Source: CAZHJE01 sp964532965 (GTDB lineage: Bacteria > Patescibacteriota > WWE3 > UBA101185 > UBA10185). From it: a stretch of DNA of 6,651 nucleotides. A program made the position numbers and the translations under genes. The notes below the pieces were generated by a model. That model was not told the origin of the DNA. It saw nothing but the letters and a program-made list of their open reading frames with translations, and ran no database searches. Positions 1 to 5,294 of the stretch are shown piece by piece (the stretch's first letter is position 1; each line of letters begins with the position of its first letter). Location: NCBI GenBank assembly GCA_964532965.1, contig CAZHJE010000037.1:1-6651 (forward strand), read 5' to 3'.

Positions 1-98
1 GTGCCGACAAGTTAAGACAAGAATTAATGGCATGCTCAACTTACATAGAAATAGAAGAAAAGATAAAACAACACCTAAATTCTGCTGTCGATAAGTAA
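1..98 (+). CDS. 3' end of an unidentified gene (partial)
   Basis: One frame is open from the window edge to a TAA at 96-98 (codons begin at base 3) and reads as the last 31 residues of a protein, beginning ADKLRQEL and ending HLNSAVDK. The composition is charged and Glu/Lys rich, as in a C-terminal alpha helix. A second frame is also open to a TAA at 92-94, but its Arg/Lys/Cys-rich translation is less protein-like. The family cannot be recognised from so short a tail. The next gene has its own promoter just downstream, so the two are probably separate transcription units. Confidence 0.55.
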   Translation, partial: ADKLRQELMACSTYIEIEEKIKQHLNSAVDK

Positions 99-115
99 CA
101 CATAAAAAACTTATC
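90..115 (+). terminator. Possible 3' hairpin overlapping a stop codon
   Basis: GATAAGT (90-96) and ACTTATC (109-115) form a perfect 7-bp stem around a 12-nt A-rich loop. The stem includes the first base of the TAA at 96-98. No U-tract follows directly; a T7 run appears only at 129-135, inside the next promoter spacer. It may be a 3'-end hairpin of the upstream gene, but it is not a canonical intrinsic terminator. Confidence 0.3.
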
Positions 116-117
116 CC

Positions 118-146
118 TTGTGCAATACTTTTTTTAAAGCTATTAT
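118..146 (+). promoter_or_regulatory. Promoter of the secreted-protein gene (leaderless)
   Basis: TTGTGC (118-123) and TATTAT (141-146) are separated by 17 nt, the preferred spacing for the housekeeping sigma factor. The -10 box ends 6 nt before the ATG at 153, so the usual start distance puts the first transcribed base on the A of ATG. No Shine-Dalgarno is present, which agrees with a leaderless mRNA. Confidence 0.6.
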
Positions 147-152
147 TAGAGT

Positions 153-671
153 ATGAAAAATTTACAAACTAAAAGCATACAAAGTATTAGTTTAATTTCT
201 TCCTTTCTCCTCACACTTACATTACTCACACAAGCGCACGCGGCTGGCGGAGATATGTTTATAGATGTAATGAATAGAGGTGTTGCAGGAGGTGCTGGAG
301 TACCAATAACACTAACAGTATACGATGAAGGTGTTGCACCAACAGAACCAAAAGTAGGCGCAGAAGTAGAACTCGTGTTACATAACCCACGACCAGGACA
401 ATATTGTGAGACCTTATCAAACATTACTGATGAATATGGACAAGCACAAGCTATTTGTTATTCACAAACACCAGAAATTTTAACGATACAAGGGCATGAA
501 ATTGCTGCGGATGAAACATACTCACCAACCTATCAAGTATATTTTGATAGACAAGAAGTTGAAGAAGGGTTTCTTCCCTCTGTAAAACAAGAATTAAATA
601 CTCTTAGACACTATGTTAGAGTATTATTTCAACTAATTGGTGATACCATCCCAACAGCATTACTCAAATAA
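153..671 (+). CDS. Exported protein with an Ig-like (Big-type) domain signature
   Basis: This encodes 172 aa. Residues 1-30 are a classical signal peptide: Lys-containing N-region, hydrophobic core at about 11-26 and an AHA cleavage motif, so the mature protein is outside the cytoplasmic membrane. Residues about 34-130 are rich in alternating beta-type stretches, and TDEYGQAQAICY (92-103) resembles the D-x-x-G-x-A strand of bacterial Ig-like (Big_1/invasin) domains; this assignment is inference from the pattern. Cys85 and Cys102 could form a disulfide. The C-terminal stretch 143-172 looks like an amphipathic helix (VRVLFQLIGDTIPTALL) and might contact membrane or a partner. The ATG at 153 is chosen because the signal peptide starts there and a promoter ends 6 nt upstream. 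The ligand is unknown; a small adhesin or surface protein is possible. Confidence 0.75.
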   Translation: MKNLQTKSIQSISLISSFLLTLTLLTQAHAAGGDMFIDVMNRGVAGGAGVPITLTVYDEGVAPTEPKVGAEVELVLHNPRPGQYCETLSNITDEYGQAQAICYSQTPEILTIQGHEIAADETYSPTYQVYFDRQEVEEGFLPSVKQELNTLRHYVRVLFQLIGDTIPTALLK

Positions 672-681
672 AAATAATGCT
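656..681 (+). terminator. Possible 3' hairpin overlapping the stop codon
   Basis: AGCATTA (656-662) pairs perfectly with TAATGCT (675-681) around a 12-nt loop containing the TAA stop (669-671). The loop ends in ATAAAAA, as does that of the hairpin at 90-115. No U-tract follows, so it is a candidate U-less 3'-end structure at best. Confidence 0.25.
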
Positions 682-696
682 AAATTAGAGTAAATA

Positions 697-705
697 TGCT
701 ATTAT
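697..705 (+). promoter_or_regulatory. Extended -10 promoter of the RRM gene
   Basis: TGCTATTAT (697-705) is an extended -10 element (TG-n-TATTAT). No convincing -35 lies 16-18 nt upstream, which an extended -10 can tolerate. The predicted start is near 712, giving a leader of about 118 nt before the ATG at 830, unlike the leaderless genes in this window. Confidence 0.45.
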
Positions 706-773
706 CCAATAGTTCGTACGTTAGTATGCCAAACGGCAGTAATGCAACTTATGGAAGCACTATCTTCACATAA

Positions 774-821
774 GCCTTTCATTATGGAACCAAGAGTATT
801 AGTTACGCTGAAAGGCGGTGA
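774..821 (+). promoter_or_regulatory. Helix that may mask the RRM gene's ribosome binding site
   Basis: GCCTTTCA (774-781) is perfectly complementary to TGAAAGGC (809-816), giving an 8-bp stem across a 27-nt loop. The 3' arm contains most of the Shine-Dalgarno-like sequence AAAGGCGGTGA (811-821), one mismatch from the anti-SD complement, and the ATG follows at 830. Folding would reduce ribosome access, so melting by heat or by a bound protein could control translation. This is inferred from complementarity only. Confidence 0.45.
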
Positions 822-829
822 AGTAGTAA

Positions 830-1096
830 ATGATAAAATTATATGTAGGTAATCTCTCTTACAGTACTACCGATAGGCAGTTAGCTGATTTGTTCAGCCC
901 TTTTGGTACAGTTATCTCTGCAAGAATTATTATTGATAGAAAAACAAACAGAAGCAAAGGTTTCGGATTTGTAGAAATGGAAAATGGAGCAGACGAAGCA
1001 ATTGCAGCTTTAAACGAAAAAGAAGTAGATGGTAGAAGATTAGTTGTTAACGAAGCAAGACCAGAAAAACCAAGAACCCAAAATAACAGATATTAG
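830..1096 (+). CDS. Single-RRM RNA-binding protein
   Basis: This encodes 88 aa, almost entirely one RNA recognition motif. RNP2 is LYVGNL (4-9) and RNP1 is KGFGFVEM (43-50); the aromatic residues Tyr5, Phe45 and Phe47 lie where RRMs stack on RNA bases. The order beta-alpha-beta-beta-alpha-beta is complete: second helix about 54-63, last strand RRLVVNEA at 69-76. A short basic, Asn-rich tail follows (KPRTQNNRY). Bacterial single-RRM proteins of this kind bind single-stranded RNA in the cytoplasm, and in cyanobacteria some are cold-induced. The ATG at 830 is preceded by AAAGGCGGTG at suitable spacing. The long leader with a helix over this site suggests translational control, possibly by the protein itself. 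A hairpin follows the TAG. The fold is certain; the RNA target is unknown. Confidence 0.93.
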   Translation: MIKLYVGNLSYSTTDRQLADLFSPFGTVISARIIIDRKTNRSKGFGFVEMENGADEAIAALNEKEVDGRRLVVNEARPEKPRTQNNRY

Positions 1097-1104
1097 ACAC
1101 TTTA

Positions 1105-1130
1105 ATGAGCCACATTCCAATGTGGCTCAT
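1105..1130 (+). terminator. Hairpin after the RRM gene, no U-tract
   Basis: ATGAGCCACAT (1105-1115) and ATGTGGCTCAT (1120-1130) make a perfect 11-bp stem with a TCCA loop, 8 nt after the stop codon. It is followed by ACAAAAAATCC rather than a run of T. Position and stability fit a transcript end or an exonuclease barrier, but it is not a standard intrinsic terminator on this strand. Confidence 0.6.
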
Positions 1131-1144
1131 ACAAAAAATCCCCA

Positions 1145-1172
1145 TTGACTTTAACAAAAAATAGTATATTAA
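1145..1172 (+). promoter_or_regulatory. Promoter of the acidic small-protein gene
   Basis: TTGACT (1145-1150), one base from the -35 consensus, is followed after 16 nt by TATTAA (1167-1172); TATATT (1165-1170) overlaps as an alternative -10. The predicted start near 1179 gives a leader of about 100 nt, very AT-rich, ending in the ribosome-site hairpin at 1261-1280. Confidence 0.55.
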
Positions 1173-1260
1173 TATACACTAATAATACAAACTCAATGTA
1201 TTAAATTGCTTAGTTATTTTAATAATATATTTGAATAAATCCATAAATTAAAAGTAATCA

Positions 1261-1280
1261 AAAGGAGGTGACACCTCTTT
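1261..1280 (+). promoter_or_regulatory. Strong Shine-Dalgarno inside a self-complementary hairpin
   Basis: AAAGGAGGTGA (1261-1271) is a near-perfect complement of the 16S 3' end. The bases that follow, ACCTCTTT (1273-1280), can fold back: AAAG pairs with CTTT and AGGT with ACCT, with one bulged G. The ATG at 1281 follows immediately. The strongest ribosome site in the window is therefore predicted to be self-masked unless opened by the ribosome or a regulator. Confidence 0.55.
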
Positions 1281-1511
1281 ATGCTAACCAAAGATCAAAT
1301 TAAAAAGAAATTAAAAGAAAACCCCGAGTGGGAACCAACTGAAAGTGCTTCTTATGAAGAATGGGAAGCATATGATATAGCAGTAGAAGAATTAGAGAAA
1401 GAAAGAAGAAAAAGAAACGGACTAGATGAAGATGAAGACTATGGGGGTATAAGTGACGACTATGATGAGAAATACTCAGACGAAGATTCTGATGAAGATG
1501 ATTGGGAATAA
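1281..1511 (+). CDS. Small, highly acidic protein of unknown function
   Basis: This encodes 76 aa. The N-terminal part (1-46) is charged and helical: a Lys-rich start (KDQIKKKLKENP), an aromatic/acidic centre (WEPTESASYEEWEAYDIA) and a basic patch, KERRKR (40-45). Residues 49-76 form a tail with 17 Asp/Glu out of 28 and no hydrophobic core, so it is probably disordered. Acidic tails of this type occur in nucleic-acid mimics, RNA polymerase-associated factors and chaperone-like proteins, but no family is recognised. There is no signal peptide or membrane segment, so it should be cytoplasmic. The start is fixed by a very strong Shine-Dalgarno. It has its own promoter and a terminator, so it is a single-gene unit. 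Confidence 0.75.
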   Translation: MLTKDQIKKKLKENPEWEPTESASYEEWEAYDIAVEELEKERRKRNGLDEDEDYGGISDDYDEKYSDEDSDEDDWE

Positions 1512-1547
1512 TTAGCTTACATCAGTTTAACAAGCTATAGAACTTTT

Positions 1548-1580
1548 ATGCGACACTTTTATGTGTCGCATTAATTTTAT
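1548..1580 (+). terminator. Intrinsic terminator after the acidic-protein gene
   Basis: ATGCGACAC (1548-1556) and GTGTCGCAT (1563-1571) form a perfect 9-bp stem with a 6-nt loop, followed by TTAATTTTAT. The interrupted T-tract is weak but present. It lies 36 nt after the TAA and ahead of the next promoter. Confidence 0.7.
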
Positions 1581-1612
1581 GGGTAGTTTTTATGTTTTAG
1601 TTCGTTATGCTG

Positions 1613-1618
1613 TATAAT
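1613..1618 (+). promoter_or_regulatory. -10 box of the membrane-anchored protein gene
   Basis: A perfect TATAAT sits at 1613-1618, giving a start near 1625 and a leader of about 32 nt. The matching -35 region is poor (TTTATG at 1589-1594, 18-nt spacing). The Shine-Dalgarno GAAAGGA (1644-1650) follows, 6 nt before the ATG at 1657. Confidence 0.5.
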
Positions 1619-1656
1619 AAATCACACAACATAATTAATTGTTGAAAGGATTTATC

Positions 1657-2196
1657 ATGAAAACAAAAATATTACCTATTGCTTTTTTATTATTTATATT
1701 AGCTATTGTTGTTGTACTTGCCATGAGATATAGCTCTAATACATCACAACAAGTCATGCAAGAAAAACCAACAAAAATAGTTTCCGAAGAAGTTGCACAA
1801 GAAGCAAATAAAGCCATTACACAAAATGCTCTTGTAGTAGCTGTAGTGAGCGATCCAGCCACTAAAACAATTAAACTCTATGATGTGACTGGTGGGGCTT
1901 CGTCTGCGGATGCGTATCTACTAAAAAAGGATACTAGAACATATCATTATGTATTGGCACAGTTACCAGACGTGCAAGATAATATGCAATACGAAGGGTG
2001 GTTAGTTAAAACAAATGATGATGGTACTGTAGAGTTCTTTTCAACTGGAACAATGAGCAAAGGCAATGACGGTAATTACACGCTATTTTATGCGGCAGAC
2101 AGTGATACAACCGGCTACAATAAAGCAGTAATCACACTAGAATCCACAATAGATGAAGTGCCAGAAACACATATACTCGAAGGTATCTTTAATTAG
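1657..2196 (+). CDS. Membrane-anchored protein with a beta-rich outer domain, possibly RskA-C-like
   Basis: This encodes 179 aa from the ATG at 1657, chosen because GAAAGGA lies 6 nt upstream; an in-frame TTG at 1639 would place that site inside the gene. Residues 6-23 are one hydrophobic helix after Lys2/Lys4, so it is a membrane anchor or uncleaved signal. There is no Cys and hence no lipobox. A polar linker (about 24-55) leads to a beta-type domain at 58-178 with patterns such as YEGWLV (112-117), FFSTGTM (127-133), YTLFYAADSD (141-150) and the end HILEGIF. That order loosely recalls the extracytoplasmic C-terminal domain of RskA-type anti-sigma factors (YxxWLV, G-x-Y, VVITLE, P). This resemblance is inference; no N-terminal sigma-binding zinc domain is present, so it is not a complete anti-sigma factor. 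Confidence 0.7.
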   Translation: MKTKILPIAFLLFILAIVVVLAMRYSSNTSQQVMQEKPTKIVSEEVAQEANKAITQNALVVAVVSDPATKTIKLYDVTGGASSADAYLLKKDTRTYHYVLAQLPDVQDNMQYEGWLVKTNDDGTVEFFSTGTMSKGNDGNYTLFYAADSDTTGYNKAVITLESTIDEVPETHILEGIFN

Positions 2197-2531
2197 TCTG
2201 TTAGTTTTGATAAAAAAGAATTTATTAATGAAACCGCAACACTAAACAAAAATGCGGTGATAAAACCTGATACCGCAAAACCAGGGACAATTTTGTCAAC
2301 AATGAGTACCAGTACTGTGTTAATAACAAGTGAAAATAAACCTAAAGTTAAAAGTGTAATAGGTAGTGCGAGAATATTTAGTATCGGTTTAATAAATGTA
2401 TTTAATACCCCAAGTATAATTGCTGTAACAAATGCCGCCGATATACTTGTAAGAACAATACCTGGCAATATATATGCTGTTATAAGCACGCTGAGTGTTT
2501 TAACTATTAAGCTAACTAAGAACTTACCCAT
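2193..2531 (-). CDS. Phage holin family (PF04020-like) four-helix membrane protein
   Basis: This encodes 112 aa, the normal length for the family, almost entirely hydrophobic with four membrane segments at about 4-23, 28-46, 54-77 and 86-107. The family signature is clear: LNTFIKPILNILALPITLLT followed by LGLFSLVIN (residues 43-71), plus the PGIVLTSISAAFVTA pattern between helices one and two. Despite the name, these proteins are widespread chromosomal inner-membrane proteins (B. subtilis YvlD type) of uncertain function and do not by themselves indicate a prophage. The ATG is preceded by AAAGG at about 8 nt, and a good promoter lies at 2568-2596. Its stop codon overlaps that of the convergent gene 1657-2196 by 4 nt, leaving no room for a terminator between them. 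Confidence 0.88.
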   Translation of the reverse strand: MGKFLVSLIVKTLSVLITAYILPGIVLTSISAAFVTAIILGVLNTFIKPILNILALPITLLTLGLFSLVINTVLVLIVDKIVPGFAVSGFITAFLFSVAVSLINSFLSKLTD

Positions 2532-2567
2532 ATTAAATACCTTTACGCCTAAATTTCAAGTTAATAA

Positions 2568-2596
2568 ATTGTAGCATTCAAAAACATAGTAATCAA
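2568..2596 (-). promoter_or_regulatory. Promoter of the PF04020 membrane protein gene
   Basis: On the minus strand TTGATT (2596-2591) and TACAAT (2573-2568) are exactly 17 nt apart, and TG-n precedes the -10 (TGCTACAAT). The predicted start near 2561 gives a 30-nt leader that includes an AAAGG ribosome site. This is the best two-element promoter in the window and it faces away from the promoter at 2608-2616. Confidence 0.65.
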
Positions 2597-2607
2597 ATAT
2601 ATACTGA

Positions 2608-2616
2608 TGTTATAAT
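2608..2616 (+). promoter_or_regulatory. Extended -10 promoter of the bPH operon (leaderless)
   Basis: TGTTATAAT (2608-2616) is a consensus extended -10; no good -35 is seen. The TATAAT ends 6 nt before the ATG at 2623, so the predicted first transcribed base is the A of the start codon. No Shine-Dalgarno is present. It drives the three-gene operon 2623-5238. Confidence 0.65.
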
Positions 2617-2622
2617 AACGTC

Positions 2623-3210
2623 ATGTTTGAAACTATGTTTGGTTCCTGCGTACGGAATCCTAAAAATACCAGAATTTCCGGAGAAGATGACGACGAAGTA
2701 ATCTTATACCTTTTTAGACGCGCTTTTGTCACAAACTTTAAATGGGTATTTACTACTGTGTTTGGCTTGATAGTTGTTATCCCTATTTTAAATTACTATA
2801 TTCAAACGCTAAGTCCAAATATACGTGCAAACATTAATCCTGGATTTATACTTGCAACAAACATATTTCTCTATTTAGTTATAATTGGTCACGCCCTTCA
2901 GGGTTTTTTAAATTGGTTTTTTAATATTTATATAATCACAAACAAAAGAATATTTGACCTAGACTTTACAGGATTTCTCCACAAAACTATTTCAGAAGCA
3001 CCTCTTGAAAACGTAGAAGATGTAACATCAAGAGTAAGCGGCACACTTAGGGTAATACTTAATATCGGAACAGTGTACATACAAACTGCGGCAGAAAGTA
3101 GAGAATTTGAATTTGCGGATATGTCTAATCCATCACGAGTTAGAGATATGATTGCAGATATAGTTACTGAAAAGAAAGGTAAACTCCGTGCTCAACACAT
3201 TGATAACTAA
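2623..3210 (+). CDS. bPH (YdbS-like PH-domain) membrane protein
   Basis: This encodes 195 aa. The N-terminal about 40 residues are cytoplasmic and polar, with an acidic EDDDE patch (21-25). Two membrane helices follow at about 41-60 and 75-97, then a bacterial PH-like domain at about 98-180. The family pattern is clear: NIYIITNKRIFDLD (101-114), a strand with a glycine turn (TGFLHKTISEAPLENVEDV) and the closing helix with RVRDMIADIV. bPH2/YdbS-type domains are found next to membrane helices in many bacteria; their ligands are mostly unknown. The protein is first in an operon and overlaps the next gene by 23 nt, so the products are probably made together at the membrane. The start at 2623 is supported by the -10 box 6 nt upstream. 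The C-terminal end is basic (EKKGKLRAQH). Confidence 0.87.
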   Translation: MFETMFGSCVRNPKNTRISGEDDDEVILYLFRRAFVTNFKWVFTTVFGLIVVIPILNYYIQTLSPNIRANINPGFILATNIFLYLVIIGHALQGFLNWFFNIYIITNKRIFDLDFTGFLHKTISEAPLENVEDVTSRVSGTLRVILNIGTVYIQTAAESREFEFADMSNPSRVRDMIADIVTEKKGKLRAQHIDN

Positions 3211-3424
3211 CTTGTTTACCACACAAGGATATATCTTAATACTCGAATATCTCATAATTGCTATAGAATTAGTATATGCAGTGATTGCCTTTATAATATT
3301 GCGCGCCACAAAGCTAATGAATGACAGTTTTAAAACAGATTTCGCTAAGATTTTTACATTTTTAGCGTTAGTACACTTTCTTATTGCAATTATAGTAGTA
3401 GTACTCTCAATATTGTTTATTTAA
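3188..3424 (+). CDS. Small two-helix membrane protein
   Basis: This encodes 78 aa. Two hydrophobic helices lie at about 17-38 and 55-77, joined by a short polar loop with RATKLMNDSFKTDF (39-52), which should lie on one side of the membrane. The first helix carries Glu20 and Glu27 within or beside it, unusual for a simple anchor. The GTG start at 3188 is preferred: GAAAGG (3174-3179) lies 8 nt upstream, and the start is inside the end of the bPH gene, giving a 23-nt overlap in another frame. The stop is 2 nt before the next ATG. Such coupling suggests the product works in the same complex as the bPH protein and the 603-aa protein, perhaps as a membrane subunit. No function is recognised. Confidence 0.78.
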   Translation: MLNTLITNLFTTQGYILILEYLIIAIELVYAVIAFIILRATKLMNDSFKTDFAKIFTFLALVHFLIAIIVVVLSILFI

Positions 3425-3426
3425 TA

Positions 3427-5238
3427 ATGAATAAAAAATTAACTACAAAAGTACAAAAAATAACGCCAAAGATTAGTACTCCCGACAATGGTCTATCTAG
3501 CGCGCTGGACATTGTACCCGACAATGAAATAGATCTCGAAAAAAAGGGTGTAATTTACACAGTCTTTGATATCTTAGGAAAAGAAAATATTGATAAAGCC
3601 CTTGTTGAAAAAATAGTAGATGATGTACTTCACGATGCATACTTTCAATCGGCAAGTGCATCACCAATACAGGCAACAGAAAAAGCGGTGTTAAAATTAA
3701 GAGATAATATAATTAAATTATCAAAAAACCCACAAGAATCCGAAAGCGGTATGCATTTTAATATATCCAGTGCTGTACTGTGGGGAAATACACTATACCT
3801 AGTACAGTACGGGGATACACATGTATATCTTATGCGCAAAGGCAAGATCAAGCCTATTGATGCTGCTACAGAAGGTAAATTTTCTGTGGCGGCAGGAATT
3901 GTAAAAGATAACGATGTGGTCATACTTGCAACTTCAGAGTTTATTAAAAGATATCCTCCGGAACAATTAATACAATCTGCAGACATATCAGTTGACCAAT
4001 TAAAATCTTTAGAATCATGCTTAATAATTAAATTTGTTGTAGAAAAGGAGTTCACAACAGACGAAACGATTGATTTCGGATCACACAATCATGAAATACA
4101 AGCGCAACCGCTCACAAAAGAAGTAAATGTACCAAAAACTACAGAGGCAAAGTTTGTTGTACCAAAACCTAAGCTAAAACTTAAACTACCAAGTATAAAC
4201 TACGGTTTTATACTAAAAATCGCACCAGATATAAAAAAGTCATTTTTAGATTTATTTAAAAGCAACGAACATACAAAAGGCATTAAGTTAATTATTATAC
4301 TGTTTTCACTTGCGGCAGTGCTCGCCGTTGCTACAGCTTTAATTAGAACAAAGAATAAAGATAAGTTAACTGTGGTTCTTGATAGTAACTTAAGTAGCGC
4401 AAACGTGCTTGGGGCAGAAACAGATTTGCAGGAGCAACAAAATACTAACGAGTATAACGAAAAATATAACATTAAAAAAATAGCAGCTCCTGTGTTTTAT
4501 GACATTAGCCTTGTAGATACTACGGCAAACCCTAGCGAAATAGTGTTGGTAGGAGACTCAATTGTAGTATCAGACACAACCACTGGAAATGTTTACACAG
4601 CAGAAATAAGCACGCCTAAATTTGTAAAATATGACAAATCATTTTTGAACATTAATAACATGCAAAGTTTAGGTGGAAAACTAGTTTTCACAGATGTTGA
4701 TGGCCTCAAAGAATTAAATCTAAATACCAATGAGATAGCTGGTAGTTATAATCTTGAAAATCCAAACATAGTTAAAGCATATTTAGATTTTATTTATGAA
4801 CTTAAAGATGGAAAGATTATTAAATACACAATCGAAGATGATAATACACTTACTGACAGTTTGTGGACACAAAATCAAATATTAGATGAGTCAAGAGATA
4901 TGGCAATTGATATTAGCATTTATGTTCTAACAGAAAACGGTAATAGTATTTCTAAATTTACTACAGGAACACAAACACAATTTGACATACAAAATTTGGA
5001 TAAACCATTAAGTCAGGCAGTACAAATAATTGCAGATGCAGAATTAGACAATATATATATTGCAGATGCTGGCAATAATAGAATATTAGTTATCAACTCA
5101 GACGGAGAATTAATTAAACAAATTAAAAATGAAAATGACGCATATTGGGGAGATATAAGATCAATTACTGTATCCTCTGACGAACAAACCCTCTATTTAT
5201 TAAATGATACAAAAGTCTACGAAGTAAGCCTTTTGTAG
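3427..5238 (+). CDS. Degenerate PP2C-like domain / membrane helix / outer beta-propeller protein
   Basis: This encodes 603 aa. Residues about 40-206 follow the order of a PPM/PP2C phosphatase: GVIYTVFDIL (41-50) where the DGMGG motif should be, strands with QYGDTHVYLMRKGKI (127-141) matching the GDSRxYLxRxG motif, FSVAAGIVKDNDVVILATSEF (152-172) where a SDG would be, and ESCLIIKFVVE (196-206) where DNxT would be. The metal-binding Asp positions are missing, so it looks like a pseudophosphatase. A basic Lys/Pro linker (245-256) precedes one membrane helix (about 286-305). Residues about 350-603 are repeated beta strands ending in an NHL-like repeat (DNIYIADAGNNRILVINSDG, 541-560), a probable beta-propeller outside the cell. 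It has no Shine-Dalgarno and starts 2 nt after the upstream stop, so translation is probably coupled. The architecture suggests signalling across the membrane; the function is unknown. Confidence 0.75.
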   Translation: MNKKLTTKVQKITPKISTPDNGLSSALDIVPDNEIDLEKKGVIYTVFDILGKENIDKALVEKIVDDVLHDAYFQSASASPIQATEKAVLKLRDNIIKLSKNPQESESGMHFNISSAVLWGNTLYLVQYGDTHVYLMRKGKIKPIDAATEGKFSVAAGIVKDNDVVILATSEFIKRYPPEQLIQSADISVDQLKSLESCLIIKFVVEKEFTTDETIDFGSHNHEIQAQPLTKEVNVPKTTEAKFVVPKPKLKLKLPSINYGFILKIAPDIKKSFLDLFKSNEHTKGIKLIIILFSLAAVLAVATALIRTKNKDKLTVVLDSNLSSANVLGAETDLQEQQNTNEYNEKYNIKKIAAPVFYDISLVDTTANPSEIVLVGDSIVVSDTTTGNVYTAEISTPKFVKYDKSFLNINNMQSLGGKLVFTDVDGLKELNLNTNEIAGSYNLENPNIVKAYLDFIYELKDGKIIKYTIEDDNTLTDSLWTQNQILDESRDMAIDISIYVLTENGNSISKFTTGTQTQFDIQNLDKPLSQAVQIIADAELDNIYIADAGNNRILVINSDGELIKQIKNENDAYWGDIRSITVSSDEQTLYLLNDTKVYEVSLL

Positions 5239-5258
5239 TCAACTACCACCAATTCAGT

Positions 5259-5288
5259 TTGCTATTGTAAGTTAAGAAATTGTAGAAT
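5259..5288 (+). promoter_or_regulatory. Promoter of smpB (leaderless)
   Basis: TAGAAT (5283-5288) ends 6 nt before the ATG at 5295, the same spacing as at 153 and 2623; TTGCTA (5259-5264) is a weak -35 at 18 nt. No Shine-Dalgarno exists. No separate convincing promoter is visible just before the tmRNA, so this one probably serves both genes. Confidence 0.5.
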
Positions 5289-5294
5289 ACCAAC

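Noticed and set aside
1639..1656. TTG at 1639 as start of the membrane-anchored protein
   Set aside because: The Shine-Dalgarno GAAAGGA lies within these bases and points to the ATG at 1657.
2232..2275. Repeated ACCGCA/TGCGGT inverted repeats
   Set aside because: They lie inside the PF04020 coding sequence and are explained by repeated Ala-Val and Ile-Thr-Ala codons; no terminator features follow.
2193..2531. Holin annotation as evidence of a prophage
   Set aside because: PF04020 proteins are common chromosomal membrane proteins, and no lysis, capsid or other phage gene lies nearby.
2257..2574. Plus-strand open frame of about 105 codons
   Set aside because: It is antisense to the clear PF04020 gene, lacks a ribosome site and has no protein-like pattern.
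3645..4472. Minus-strand open frames opposite the 603-aa gene
   Set aside because: They are Ser/Cys-rich antisense translations without ribosome sites, inside a well-supported gene.
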